In this document: piece after piece, positions 26,242-35,475 of the stretch
Numbering within the stretch: the first letter of the stretch is position 1
How the letters are laid out: each line of letters opens with the position of its first letter
DNA from: Bradyrhizobium sp. AZCC 1719
GTDB taxonomy: Bacteria > Pseudomonadota > Alphaproteobacteria > Rhizobiales > Xanthobacteraceae
Length of the DNA: 64,000 nucleotides
Reading direction: 5' to 3'
Assembly: GCF_036924525.1 (NCBI RefSeq)
Contig: NZ_JAZHRU010000001.1
Span: 1,703,001 to 1,767,000 of the forward strand
The notes under the pieces: model-generated
Told to the model about the DNA's origin: nothing
Seen by the model: only the letters and a program-made list of their open reading frames with translations
Databases searched by the model: none
Made by a program: the position numbers and the translations under genes

Positions 26242-28852
26242 TCACGATCCTCATGGGAACTACGATTACCTTGCGGACGGTCTTGCCGCCGAGGGCGAGT
26301 TTTACCGCATCGAGCGCCAAAACGGCAGCCTCAATTTCCGGATTTTGGGCGACCCGTGGCACGGTAACATCACCCCGCTTCTTGCCGTTGACCTGGACCA
26401 CCAGCGTCACAGTGTCTTCAACCAGCAGATCGCGTTCGATTTGGGGCCAGTTGGCCTCCGAAATCAGCCCGGACTGCCCCAGAACCTGCCAGCACTCCTC
26501 GGCCAGATGCGGCATCATCGGTGCGAACAATTGAACCAGGATGATTGCGGCCTCCCGGACGGCCCAGGCAAGGTCCGGCGCCGGCTTGGTCTCACGACCC
26601 AGCACCTCGGCCAGCGCATTGGTGAATTCCCGGATATGAGCAAGGCAGACATTGAAATGCAGCCGCTCGATCCCGGACGAGACCTTGTCCAGTGCGCCAT
26701 GGGCTGCCTTGCGCAAGCCAAGCGCATCCGCCCCGAACGAAGCCGGCCGCGCGGCTGGGGCTATCTTGGCGATCTCGGCCGATTCGTTCACCAGCCGCCA
26801 CAGTCGCTGCACGAAGCGTGAGGCACCCTGCACGCGCTCGTCGCTCCAGATCACGTCGCGATCGGGCGGCGAGTCCGACAGCATGAACCAGCGCGCGACG
26901 TCGGCGCCGTAGGTCGCGATGATGTCGTCGGGGTCGACCGTGTTCTTTTTCGACTTCGACATCTTTTCGATCGCGCCGATCGTGACCTCTTCGCCGCTGT
27001 CGAGGAGCGCGGCCCGGCGGCCATTGCCGCCGGTCTCGACCTTCACCTCGGCCGGCGTCACATAGGTGCCGTCGGCTTTTTGGTAGGTCTCGTGCACCAC
27101 CATCCCTTGCGTGAACATGCCGGCGAACGGCTCGTCCATGCCGATGTGGCCGGTCGCCTTCATCGCGCGGGTGAAGAAGCGGCTGTAGAGCAGATGCAGG
27201 ATCGCGTGCTCGACGCCGCCGATATACTGGTCGACCGGCATCATGCGGTTGGCGACATCAGGCGTGGTCGGCGCCTTTTCGTTCCAGGGATCGGTGAAGC
27301 GCGCAAAATACCAGGACGAATCCACGAAGGTGTCCATGGTGTCGGTTTCGCGCTGGGCCTTGCCGCCGCATTTCGGGCAGGTGACGTGCTTCCAGGTCGG
27401 ATGATGGTCGAGCGCATTGCCGGGCTTGTCGAAGGTGGCGTCCTCCGGCAGCGTCACCGGCAGATCGGCGTCGGGCACCGGCACCACGTCGCATTTCGGG
27501 CAATGGATCACCGGGATCGGGCAGCCCCAATAGCGCTGGCGCGAGATGCCCCAGTCGCGCAGGCGGAAATTCACCTTGCGTTCGCCGACCGGCGCATTGC
27601 CGCGAACTTCTGCTTCCAGCCGCTTCGCCACCTCTTCCTTCGCCTGCTCGATGGTCATCCCATCGAGGAAGCGAGAATTGATCATGCGGCCCTCACCGTC
27701 ATAGGCGGTATCGCTGACAACAAAGGTTTTTGGGTCCTGGCCTTCGGGACAGACCACCGGTGTGTTGCCGAGCCCGTATTTGTTGACGAAATCGAGGTCG
27801 CGCTGGTCATGCGCCGGGCAGCCGAAAATCGCGCCCGTGCCGTATTCCATCAGCACGAAGTTGGCGACGTAAACCGGCAGCTTCCAGTTCGGATCGAACG
27901 GATGGACCGCGCGGATGCCGGTGTCAAAACCCTGCTTCTCGGCGGTATCGATGATTTCCTGCGCGGTGCCGATCCGTTTGACCTCGGCAATGAATTCCGC
28001 AAGCTTCGGGTTCTTCGCAGCCGCGGCCTGCGCCAGCGGATGGTCCGCTGCAATCGCCATGAATTTCGCGCCGAACAGCGTGTCATGTCGCGTGGTGAAG
28101 ACTTTCAGCTCGGATTCGCCCGTCGGCGTTGTGGCCGGATCGAGCGCGAAACGCACCAGCATGCCTTCGCTGCGCCCGATCCAATTGCGCTGCATCAGCC
28201 GCACCTTGTCCGGCCAGCGATCCAGCCCATCCAGCGCGTCCAGCAGTTCCTGCGAGTACTTCGTGATCTTGAAGACCCACTGGTTCATTTCGCGCTGCTC
28301 GACGACGGCGCCCGAGCGCCAGCCGCGGCCGTCGATCACTTGCTCGTTGGCGAGCACGGTCATGTCGACCGGATCCCAGTTGATCTTGCGCTTCTCGCGC
28401 TCGGCCAGTCCCGCGCGCAAGAAGTCCAGGAACATCTTCTGCTGATGCTTGTAGTAGCTGGGGTCGCAGGTCGCGAATTCGCGCGACCAGTCGAGCGACA
28501 GCCCGATCGACCGCAACTGCTTCCTCATCGCGGCGATATTGTCGTAGGTCCAGGCCTTAGGCGCGACCTTGCGCTCGATCGCGGCATTCTCGGCCGGCAG
28601 CCCGAAGGCGTCCCAGCCCATCGGGTGCAGCACGTTGAAACCCTTGGCGCGCATGAAGCGGGCCAGCACGTCGCCCAGCGTGTAGTTCCGGACATGCCCG
28701 ATATGGATGCGCCCGGACGGGTAGGGGAACATCTCGAGCACGTAGTATTTCGGCCGCGGATCGTCGTTTTTCGAGGCGAAGATCGCCTTTTCGTCCCACT
28801 GGCGTTGCCAGCGCGGCTCGGAATCACGGGCGTTGTAACGTTCGGAGGTCAT
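26228..28852 (-). CDS. leuS: Leucyl-tRNA synthetase
   Basis: Class I synthetase charging tRNA-Leu. Full-length 874 residues: N-terminal catalytic domain with [19 protein letters not shown] (HIGH motif) near residues 42-60, a CP1 editing domain, the zinc-ribbon-like CPKCDVVPV and CPKCGGKA, and [18 protein letters not shown] (KMSKS). The C-terminal anticodon and tail domains end [24 protein letters not shown]. Start ATG 28852. lptE and holA follow in the same direction. A 132-bp gap to the upstream diguanylate cyclase gene holds its promoter. Confidence 0.98.
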   Translation of the reverse strand: MTSERYNARDSEPRWQRQWDEKAIFASKNDDPRPKYYVLEMFPYPSGRIHIGHVRNYTLGDVLARFMRAKGFNVLHPMGWDAFGLPAENAAIERKVAPKAWTYDNIAAMRKQLRSIGLSLDWSREFATCDPSYYKHQQKMFLDFLRAGLAEREKRKINWDPVDMTVLANEQVIDGRGWRSGAVVEQREMNQWVFKITKYSQELLDALDGLDRWPDKVRLMQRNWIGRSEGMLVRFALDPATTPTGESELKVFTTRHDTLFGAKFMAIAADHPLAQAAAAKNPKLAEFIAEVKRIGTAQEIIDTAEKQGFDTGIRAVHPFDPNWKLPVYVANFVLMEYGTGAIFGCPAHDQRDLDFVNKYGLGNTPVVCPEGQDPKTFVVSDTAYDGEGRMINSRFLDGMTIEQAKEEVAKRLEAEVRGNAPVGERKVNFRLRDWGISRQRYWGCPIPVIHCPKCDVVPVPDADLPVTLPEDATFDKPGNALDHHPTWKHVTCPKCGGKAQRETDTMDTFVDSSWYFARFTDPWNEKAPTTPDVANRMMPVDQYIGGVEHAILHLLYSRFFTRAMKATGHIGMDEPFAGMFTQGMVVHETYQKADGTYVTPAEVKVETGGNGRRAALLDSGEEVTIGAIEKMSKSKKNTVDPDDIIATYGADVARWFMLSDSPPDRDVIWSDERVQGASRFVQRLWRLVNESAEIAKIAPAARPASFGADALGLRKAAHGALDKVSSGIERLHFNVCLAHIREFTNALAEVLGRETKPAPDLAWAVREAAIILVQLFAPMMPHLAEECWQVLGQSGLISEANWPQIERDLLVEDTVTLVVQVNGKKRGDVTVPRVAQNPEIEAAVLALDAVKLALGGKTVRKVIVVPMRIVNVVG

Positions 28853-28984
28853 GGAATCGCAGGGCTTTTTGTGGATTCGGGTCCCGTCCAGAGGACGGCG
28901 GACTAGGCCACAAAAGCGGCTGCGGGGTCAACGGGTTGGGACAGCGGGGAGGGGGCGTTCTAGCCGATGGCGTGGAGCGTCCGC

Positions 28985-30676
28985 TCACCCCGCCATCGCG
29001 ATCCCCGCCTCGTCCACCAGCTTTGCAAAGCCGTGCTCGACCACGGTATTTCGCCCGCGGTGTTTGGCGGCGTAGAGGGCGGCGTCCGCCGCCTCGATCA
29101 GCTCGCCGGGGGTTTGAGCGTCGTTCGGAAGCGTCGCGGCGACGCCGACGCTGACGGTGACGGTGCGGTGGCTGGAGGTGATGTGCGGCAGGCCGAGGCC
29201 TTGAACGGTGGCGCGCACGGTTTCGCCGATCTCGAGTGCTTTCTGCGGGCTGGTGTTCGGCAGCAGCAGGCAGAATTCTTCGCCGCCATAGCGGCCGGCA
29301 AAACCCAGATTGTCGGCGGCGATGCCGGCCAGCGCTTCGCCGATCCGGGTGAGGCAGGCGTCGCCTTCCGGGTGGCCATAGGTGTCGTTGTAGAGCTTGA
29401 AATGATCGACATCGATCATCAGCAGCGACAGCTCGCTAGAATACTGCTGCGCCTTCATCCATTCGAAATCGAGCCGGCTCTGGAAGCCGCGTCGGTTGGC
29501 GAGGCCGGAGAGCATGTCGATCGAGGCCATCACGGTGAGCCGGTCGTTGGTGGCAACGAGCTCGCGTTCGCGCTGGCTGAGTTGCGCTGCCATCGCGTTG
29601 AAGGCGCGGGCCAGTGGCATGAATTCCGACGGCAGGCGGCTGTGCGAGACGCGGGCCGACCAGTCGCCTTCGCCGAATCGCCTGGCCATGCCGGTCATGA
29701 CTTCGATCGGGTTGATGATGAGCTTTTCCGCGCCGATCAACGCGCCGAGCAGCACGAACAGGCAGACTAGTCCGAGCTGCAGATAGGCGGTGCGGATATC
29801 GCGGTTGATCGCCGTCGTGATTTTGGCCTCGTCGATGCTGACGATCAGGCGGGACTGCGTGCCGGGAATGCGCGCGAAACTGATCGCGCGTTGCGACCCG
29901 TCGGCTGCAGTGAAGGAAAGCGAACCCATCGGGGTGTCGGAAACGAGTGCCTTGTGAGCGATGGCCGTCAGCAGCGGCACATTGTTGAGCGGCTTGCCAA
30001 TCATGCTGGCCTCGTCCGCCGGCGCGGCCAGCACGACGCCGGCGCCGTCGACCAGCAGCGCCGAAATGCCCGGCCGTCCGCCGAACTTGGCCATGATCTT
30101 CGACATCCAGTCGAGATTGATGCCGGCGACCACCACGGCGTCTTCTTCCGGATTGATTGCGGCTACTGGATAGGCCGCCATCAGGATCGGTCTGTTGCTT
30201 ACCCTGGCGAACAGATAGTCGCTGAAAACGAAGTCGCGGGTCTGTTGTGCCTTTCGGAAATAGTCACGGTCGCCGATGTTGAGGCCGACCAGCATGTTCA
30301 GCGTCGAGCACTGCACCACGCCTTCCTTGCTGACGATCATGATGCTGCGGATCCAGGGCAGGTTGGTCGGCAGGCTGGCGCGCAGGATTTCGCAACTGCG
30401 CCCGATGCCGCTGGAGGCGCGGATATAGGCAGCCGATTTCAGCATGGCTTCGACCGAGGAGACGACCTCGCGCTGGGTCTCCGCGGTGTGCAGCGTAATG
30501 TTGGCGTATTCCTCCGAAGCCATCGCGATCTGCTTGGCGCGCGCGTCTTCGAGCGAACGGACCCGTTCCAGCATCAAGGGCGCCACCAGCATCACGGCGA
30601 GCAGCGCAAGCCGCGCCCGGATTCCCAGAAGCTTCTTGAGTTTGACCCGATTGCGCTTGAAAGTAACGCCAGCCAT
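28985..30676 (-). CDS. Diguanylate cyclase with periplasmic Cache-type sensor (GGDEF)
   Basis: The 563-residue protein has an N-terminal membrane helix (about residues 18-36), a periplasmic sensor of about 250 residues resembling a Cache fold (IGDRDYFRKAQQTRDFVFSDY, then DGAGVVLAAPADE), a second helix (about 298-316), a HAMP-like linker (INPIEVMTGMARRFGEGDW) and a GGDEF domain. The active-site motif is GGEEF at 464-468. No RxxD inhibitory site lies five residues before it. It should make cyclic di-GMP in response to an extracytoplasmic ligand. ATG 30676 is preferred over GTG 30688, which adds four residues. Confidence 0.93.
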   Translation of the reverse strand: MAGVTFKRNRVKLKKLLGIRARLALLAVMLVAPLMLERVRSLEDARAKQIAMASEEYANITLHTAETQREVVSSVEAMLKSAAYIRASSGIGRSCEILRASLPTNLPWIRSIMIVSKEGVVQCSTLNMLVGLNIGDRDYFRKAQQTRDFVFSDYLFARVSNRPILMAAYPVAAINPEEDAVVVAGINLDWMSKIMAKFGGRPGISALLVDGAGVVLAAPADEASMIGKPLNNVPLLTAIAHKALVSDTPMGSLSFTAADGSQRAISFARIPGTQSRLIVSIDEAKITTAINRDIRTAYLQLGLVCLFVLLGALIGAEKLIINPIEVMTGMARRFGEGDWSARVSHSRLPSEFMPLARAFNAMAAQLSQRERELVATNDRLTVMASIDMLSGLANRRGFQSRLDFEWMKAQQYSSELSLLMIDVDHFKLYNDTYGHPEGDACLTRIGEALAGIAADNLGFAGRYGGEEFCLLLPNTSPQKALEIGETVRATVQGLGLPHITSSHRTVTVSVGVAATLPNDAQTPGELIEAADAALYAAKHRGRNTVVEHGFAKLVDEAGIAMAG

Positions 30677-30793
30677 CCTGCCCCCCACACGGCAAGGTAG
30701 TGTGAAGGGTTCAAGAAGCCTTTCCCGAACTTGGTAAAATTAGAGGAAATGCCGTAAAATTCTCGGCCGAAATCAGGATATGACGCGAGAGAG

Positions 30794-31471
30794 ATGCCGA
30801 CATCGCTAACCAAGTCTTTACCAAATGGTCTTGCGCAGGTGGAGCAAGAGATCGCGCGCGCCTGCAAGGAGGCGCGCCGTGAGCGCGCATCGGTGACGCT
30901 GATCGCGGTGTCGAAGACATTCGACGCCACAGCCATTTCGCCTGTCCTCGATGCCGGGCAGCGCGTGTTCGGCGAAAACCGCGTGCAGGAGGCCAAAGCG
31001 AAATGGCCGCCGCTGGTGTCGGCCTATCCCGGAACTGCATTGCACCTGATCGGGCCGCTGCAATCCAACAAGGCGAAGGAGGCCGTCGCGCTGTTCGATG
31101 CCATCCACTCGGTCGACCGACCCAGCATCTGCGAAGCGCTCGCCAAGGAAATCAATTCGCAGAACAAGCGTCCGGAATTGTTCGTTCAGATCAACACCGG
31201 CGAGGAACCGCAGAAGGCCGGCATCGCGCCCGGCGAGGCAGATGCTTTTATTGCGAGCTGCCGCGACAAATACGGCCTGGTCATTTCCGGCTTGATGTGC
31301 ATTCCGCCGGTCAACGAGGCGCCGGCGCCGCATTTCGCGTTGACCGCCAAGATCGCCGCGCGCAACGGGCTGAAAAATCTGTCGATGGGCATGAGCGCCG
31401 ATTTTGCAGTCGCGATCCAGATGGGTGCGACGCATGTGCGTGTGGGGTCCGCAATTTTCGGGGCGCGATAA
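30794..31471 (+). CDS. YggS family pyridoxal-phosphate homeostasis protein
   Basis: The 225-residue alanine-racemase-fold protein binds PLP and helps control its free pool. Family motifs: TLIAVSKTFDATAISPVLDAGQRVFGENRVQEAK with the PLP Lys in AVSK, LHLIGPLQSNKAKEAV, and the phosphate-binding NLSMGMSADFAVAIQMGATHVRVGSAIFG. Start ATG 30794. It stands alone with a repeat downstream; its left neighbour is the divergent diguanylate cyclase. Promoter signals for the two must lie in the 117-bp gap. Confidence 0.96.
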   Translation: MPTSLTKSLPNGLAQVEQEIARACKEARRERASVTLIAVSKTFDATAISPVLDAGQRVFGENRVQEAKAKWPPLVSAYPGTALHLIGPLQSNKAKEAVALFDAIHSVDRPSICEALAKEINSQNKRPELFVQINTGEEPQKAGIAPGEADAFIASCRDKYGLVISGLMCIPPVNEAPAPHFALTAKIAARNGLKNLSMGMSADFAVAIQMGATHVRVGSAIFGAR

Positions 31472-31482
31472 AAGTCTGTGCC

Positions 31483-31601
31483 GTCGTCCCTGCGAACGCA
31501 GGACCATACGCCGCCGCGGCTTATCAGTCAGGCGATGGAATAGTTACCTTCCGTACCAACGAGCGATGGTGGTTATGGGTCCCTGCCTTCGCAGGGACGA
31601 C
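31483..31601. repeat. Dispersed inverted repeat, GTCGTCCCTGCGAACGCAGG family
   Basis: Left arm GTCGTCCCTGCGAACGCAGG and right arm CCTGCCTTCGCAGGGACGAC are complementary with few changes over 20 bp, with ACCATACGCCGCCGCGGC inside. A related, more degraded copy lies near 34441-34581. It separates yggS from the converging hydratase gene. Confidence 0.7.
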
Positions 31602-31619
31602 ATCGATTGTGAGCAACGC

Positions 31620-32405
31620 TTATTCGAACCCCACCGACACCTTACCCAGCGCGCCGAAATCGACAGCGCAAAAATCGCCTGACTGAATCGGCAGCGGTGC
31701 ATGACAGGTGCCGGTGGTGATGACGCGGCCGGCTTTCAGCGTCACGCCAAGCTGGCGCAGTTCGTTGGCGAGCCAGGTCAGCGCAATGCGGGGATCGCCC
31801 AATACGTTCTTGCCGTGGCCAACGAACTGCTGGCCGCGCATCGTGACAACCGGCCGTTCCTCGACGAGGTCCATTGAACGCCAGTCGGCGGTTGCCGCCG
31901 GCCCCAACACGAACAGATGCGCGCAAGCGTTGTCGGCGATGATCTGGGCTGCGCCAGCGGTAACGAAATTCTCAAACCGCGAATCCGGAATTTCGATGGC
32001 CGGATGCAGCGTGTCGACCGCATCGAGAACCTGCTGCATTGTATAGGGCGTGGAGCGCGCCGGCAGATCCACGCGCATGCGAAAGGCGAATTCGGGTTCG
32101 GCGACGCGCATTTCGTTGCCTGCCATCGAAGCCGTTCCGCCGTCGGGGATGATGGTTTCGGCCAGAATGCGCCCAGCCATCGGGCCGTCGACGTTGATGT
32201 GCTTTTGTCCGGCCTCGCTGGTGGCCGCGATCTTCCAGCCGAACAAGCTATCGGACGAGTATTTTTCGAGTCCCGCCTGGATCGCGTAGGCCTCAATGCG
32301 GTCGCGCGGCCGCAGCGATTCGTCGAGGCCGGAAAATTTGGTGCCGGCGCGCCAGTGGTCGTGCAGGATCTTTGACGCGGCCGTTATTGCGTTGCTATCG
32401 AGCAT
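31620..32405 (-). CDS. 2-keto-4-pentenoate hydratase / fumarylacetoacetate hydrolase-superfamily protein
   Basis: The 261-residue protein begins MLDSNAITAASKILHDHW. It shows the MhpD/HpaH-type pattern: YAIQAGLEKYSSDSLFGWKIAATS, the acidic metal-binding set in VAEPEFAFRM and DTLHPAIEIPDSRF, and a C-terminal LGDPRIALTWLANELRQLGVTLKAG and VDFGALGKVSVGFE. It probably hydrates 2-keto-4-pentenoate-type products of aromatic degradation, but no meta-cleavage genes are adjacent and the substrate is open. The L,D-transpeptidase gene lies just upstream with 16 bp between them. Confidence 0.87.
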   Translation of the reverse strand: MLDSNAITAASKILHDHWRAGTKFSGLDESLRPRDRIEAYAIQAGLEKYSSDSLFGWKIAATSEAGQKHINVDGPMAGRILAETIIPDGGTASMAGNEMRVAEPEFAFRMRVDLPARSTPYTMQQVLDAVDTLHPAIEIPDSRFENFVTAGAAQIIADNACAHLFVLGPAATADWRSMDLVEERPVVTMRGQQFVGHGKNVLGDPRIALTWLANELRQLGVTLKAGRVITTGTCHAPLPIQSGDFCAVDFGALGKVSVGFE

Positions 32406-32421
32406 TGCTTTTGCTTCCCCA

Positions 32422-32991
32422 TCAGCCGATCATGATTTTCGTCTGCGGACCCATTCGCCGCAACAGCCGCAGCATGGCGGATTTCGTCATCGAGACGCAT
32501 CCCGCCGTGGGCGAGAAATTGGTTCGCGCCAGATGCAGGAACACGGCGCTGCCGCGGCCGGCAATTCGCGGCGTGCTGTTGTGATCGATTTCGACGATGA
32601 AGTCGTAGAGGTGATCCTCGCGCGTCAGCCGGTCACCAGCCTGATCCCGGACCAGGCGGATTGGCTGGTTATAACGGCGGTCCTGCGGGTCCTCGCACCA
32701 GGCATCTTCGGGCCGGATCGGCCGGACCGGCAGATAGGTCCGCGGTCGGGGATGGCGGTCGGCGCGCCACCACAATTGCAGCGGATGATAGGTGCCTCGC
32801 GGAGTGCCGCCGTCGCCCTCCCGCTTGTTAGCGAGGATGCCGCCGCGGCCAAGTGCCACCGGCACGGTCCAGCCGTCCGCCGTCAGCCAGCCCCGGCAGG
32901 GGTCGCCGGCGGCCCTGTGGACCCGGATTGCCGTCAGCGGCCGATCACGCGCACCTGTCTGATAAGTGATTGAAATGGCGTTGCTTTCCAT
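32422..32991 (-). CDS. L,D-transpeptidase (YkuD) family protein
   Basis: From ATG 32991 (MESNAISITYQTGARDRPLTAIRV) it is 189 residues. The catalytic region is VFLHLARTNFSPTAGCVSM, an HxxR...SxxGCV pattern with His and the Cys nucleophile. Upstream are GDGGTPRGTYHPLQLWWR and RIVR-like contacts. No signal peptide is obvious at this start, which suggests a cytoplasmic location or an upstream unmarked start; an in-frame extension to 33066 also lacks one. Family members make peptidoglycan 3-3 cross-links or attach lipoproteins. It is divergent from the response regulator gene (268 bp between). Confidence 0.88.
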   Translation of the reverse strand: MESNAISITYQTGARDRPLTAIRVHRAAGDPCRGWLTADGWTVPVALGRGGILANKREGDGGTPRGTYHPLQLWWRADRHPRPRTYLPVRPIRPEDAWCEDPQDRRYNQPIRLVRDQAGDRLTREDHLYDFIVEIDHNSTPRIAGRGSAVFLHLARTNFSPTAGCVSMTKSAMLRLLRRMGPQTKIMIG

Positions 32992-33259
32992 GCCAATGCC
33001 CGAATCCTGGGTTGCTTGCCCTGCTGCAGTTGCTCTATTTGGCGGCATTACAGGACATTCATCCAAACGCGCCTCAAATTTGGGATAGACTGCGGTTCGG
33101 CTTGTGAAACTGTAACAATCTCCTACCTCAATGCGAATCAGTGCCTGATAACCCGGCTTGCTTGTGAAGTTTGCCCGCGAATCAGGTTGTTATCGACCAA
33201 GACCCGGCTTGAGACGCTCTCGCTTGTGTCCGCCGCCTGCCTCAAGAGGATCGTATCCT

Positions 33260-33946
33260 ATGCCCAATGCCCGCAAGATCCTGATCGTGGATGACGACAC
33301 CGATCTGCGCGATACGTTGGTGGAGCAATTGTCGCTGCATGAGGAATTCGAGGCCTCCGCAGTCGATACCGGCGCCAAGGGCGCCAGCGCCGCCAAAGCC
33401 AATTCGCCCGATCTGGTGCTGATGGATGTCGGCCTGCCGGATACGGATGGAAGGGAGGTCGTGCGCAGCCTTCGCAAGGGCGGCTTCAAGGCGCCAATTA
33501 TCATGCTCACTGGCCACGACACCGACTCGGATACCATTTTGGGGCTCGAATCGGGTGCCAACGACTACGTCGCCAAGCCGTTCAGGTTTGCCGTCCTGCT
33601 CGCCCGAATCAGGGCGCAGCTCCGCCAGCACGAGGCCAGCGAAGACGCGGTATTCTCCGTCGGCCCTTACAGTTTCCGGCCCGGCTCCAAGATGCTGACC
33701 GCCGCCAACGCCAGAAAGGTGCGGCTGACCGAGAAGGAAACCGCGATCCTGCGCTTCCTGTATCGCGCCGGCCAATTGCCGGTGTCGCGCGAGACGCTGC
33801 TGCAGGAAGTCTGGGGCTACAATTCCGGCGTTACCACGCACACGCTGGAAACGCATATCTACCGTCTCAGACAGAAGATTGAGAAAGATGCGGCCAACCC
33901 GGAAATCCTGGTGACGGAAGCCGGTGGCTACAAACTGGTACCGTGA
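33260..33946 (+). CDS. OmpR-family response regulator
   Basis: 228 residues with an N-terminal receiver (MPNARKILIVDDDTDLRDTL; phospho-acceptor Asp56 in VLMDVGLPD; Thr84 in MLTGHD; Lys106 in VAKPF) and a C-terminal winged-helix domain (VRLTEKETAILRFLYRAG, LLQEVWGYNSGVTTHTLETHIYRLRQKIEKD, ILVTEAGGYKLV). ATG 33260 is chosen over an in-frame extension upstream because the receiver begins here. No cognate kinase is adjacent, so it is an orphan regulator. A cNMP-binding protein gene follows 51 bp downstream and could be in the same operon. Confidence 0.94.
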   Translation: MPNARKILIVDDDTDLRDTLVEQLSLHEEFEASAVDTGAKGASAAKANSPDLVLMDVGLPDTDGREVVRSLRKGGFKAPIIMLTGHDTDSDTILGLESGANDYVAKPFRFAVLLARIRAQLRQHEASEDAVFSVGPYSFRPGSKMLTAANARKVRLTEKETAILRFLYRAGQLPVSRETLLQEVWGYNSGVTTHTLETHIYRLRQKIEKDAANPEILVTEAGGYKLVP

Positions 33947-33997
33947 TACGATTCGCAGCCACGATTGGTAGTTTTCGCGCATCCCGGTCAACGGTCC

Positions 33998-34438
33998 ATG
34001 TCGATCGACGATGATGTAGCCCTGCTTGAGCGGGTCCCGACATTACGCCTGTTGGGAACGACGGCGCTGCGCATGCTGGCAATCGGTTCGGAGCAGCGCG
34101 ATTTCTCATCTGGCGATTATCTGTTCAATGCGGGCGACGACGCGGATGCAGGCTACATCGTTCAGCGCGGTTCGTTCCGCGTCGAAGACGGCGGTGCTGA
34201 AGTCGTTGCGGGCCCGGGGGCCCTGATCGGCGAATTGGCGCTGATCGTGGCCATGAAACGACCGTCCAGCGCGGTCGCGCTTGATCATTCCTCGGTCATC
34301 CGGGTGTCACGCAGCCTGTTTCAGCGCGTGCTCGAAAGTGATCCCGCCGCGGCGCGCCGCTTGCGCGACGAACTCGCCACCCGCACCAGCCAGCTCGCCA
34401 GCGACATTCTGATGGCGGGCGCGAAACTGAGTATTTGA
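33998..34438 (+). CDS. Cyclic nucleotide-binding domain protein
   Basis: 146 residues from ATG 33998 (MSIDDDVALLERVPTLRLLGTTALRML). It has a single Crp-type beta-roll: FSSGDYLFNAGDDADAGYIVQRGSFRVED and PGALIGELALIVAMKRPSSAVAL, where the phosphate-binding cassette keeps GELAL and a following R/S. No helix-turn-helix or enzyme domain follows. It might act as a regulator of a partner or bind a membrane target. Its position after an orphan response regulator suggests shared control. Confidence 0.88.
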   Translation: MSIDDDVALLERVPTLRLLGTTALRMLAIGSEQRDFSSGDYLFNAGDDADAGYIVQRGSFRVEDGGAEVVAGPGALIGELALIVAMKRPSSAVALDHSSVIRVSRSLFQRVLESDPAAARRLRDELATRTSQLASDILMAGAKLSI

Positions 34439-34440
34439 GC

Positions 34441-34581
34441 TCCGTCGCCCCGGACAAGCGTGCAGAAGGAGCGCTATCCTGGACCCATACGCCGCGGCCT
34501 CACAATTTGCCCCTGGGGCCAGCGGCCTCTTCACCAACTGAAGCCTGTGGTTATGGGCCCTGCGGTTCGCAGGGGCGACGA
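34441..34581. repeat. Degraded copy of the 31.5-kb dispersed repeat family
   Basis: Outer arms CCGTCGCCCCGG and GCAGGGGCGACG plus an internal ACCCATACGCCGCGGC relate it to the repeat at 31483-31601. It fills the gap between two convergent genes and holds no ORF. Confidence 0.5.
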
Positions 34582-34586
34582 AGAAC

Positions 34587-35402
34587 CTACACCTCCAGCG
34601 TCACCGTGACAGGAACGTGGTCCGATGGTCGCTCCCAGCCGCGGGCATCGCGGGTGATCCTGAAATCGCTGACAGCGTCCTTCAGCGCGCGGGAGACCCA
34701 GATGTGGTCGAGCCGACGGCCACGGTCGCCGACCGTCCAGTCGGCGGCGCGGTAGCTCCACCACGTATAGACCTTTTCCGAAAGCGGGATCCGCTCGCGC
34801 GCGACGTCGAACCATTCGCCATGGGCCTGCGCGGCCAGGAGCTTTTCGCATTCGATCGGCGTGTGCGAGACGACCTTCAGAAGCTGCTTGTGCGACCACA
34901 CGTCGTTTTCATGTGGTGCAACGTTGAGGTCGCCGACCAGGATATGCCGGTCGTCGCCGCGCGGGTGCAGCGGCTCGCAGGCCTTCATCTCGTCGAGAAA
35001 TTTCAGCTTGTGATCAAACTTCGGATTGAGCGCGGGATCGGGAATGTCGCCGCCGGCCGGAACGTAGAAATTGTGCAGCACCAGTGGCTTTGCAAGCTGG
35101 GCCTTCTCGCCGAAAGCCACCGAAATATGCCGCGAATCGATCTTTTCGCAGAAGGTTCTGATATCGGTGGTGTCGAAGGGAAGTTTCGAGATGATGGCGA
35201 CGCCGTGATAGCCCTTCTGCCCGTTCAGTGCGACATGCTCATAGCCAAGACGCTTGAACCGCTTCAGCGGAAAAGCGTCGTCGATGCATTTGGTTTCCTG
35301 CAGGCACAGCACATCCGGTCGCGCCGATTTGAGGAATTTGGCGACGATATCGATGCGTAGGCGCACCGAATTGATATTCCACGTTGTCAGGGAAAAACGC
35401 AT
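34587..35402 (-). CDS. xthA: Exodeoxyribonuclease III (AP endonuclease)
   Basis: 271-residue base-excision repair enzyme of the Mg-dependent endonuclease/exonuclease/phosphatase fold. MRFSLTTWNINSVRLR starts the fold; motifs LCLQETKCID (catalytic Glu), HNFYVPAGGD, LVGDLNVAPHENDVW (Asp-Asn pair) and the end RRLDHIWVS / RPSDHVPVTVTLE (Asp-His) are complete. Start ATG 35402. lolA lies upstream, 73 bp from this start, same strand. Confidence 0.96.
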   Translation of the reverse strand: MRFSLTTWNINSVRLRIDIVAKFLKSARPDVLCLQETKCIDDAFPLKRFKRLGYEHVALNGQKGYHGVAIISKLPFDTTDIRTFCEKIDSRHISVAFGEKAQLAKPLVLHNFYVPAGGDIPDPALNPKFDHKLKFLDEMKACEPLHPRGDDRHILVGDLNVAPHENDVWSHKQLLKVVSHTPIECEKLLAAQAHGEWFDVARERIPLSEKVYTWWSYRAADWTVGDRGRRLDHIWVSRALKDAVSDFRITRDARGWERPSDHVPVTVTLEV

Positions 35403-35475
35403 GGGAGCCGTGTCTTACCACGGTTCATGACGCGCATTTCCTCCTCTCCACAGAAAGAATGGAGGAAAGCGACGC

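Noticed and set aside
27080..28906. 608-codon + strand ORF opposite leuS
   Set aside because: It is a mirror of a well-conserved synthetase in GC-rich DNA; no motif is present.
31483..31601. CRISPR-like repeat
   Set aside because: There are only two arms and no repeated spacer units; it is an inverted repeat of a dispersed family.
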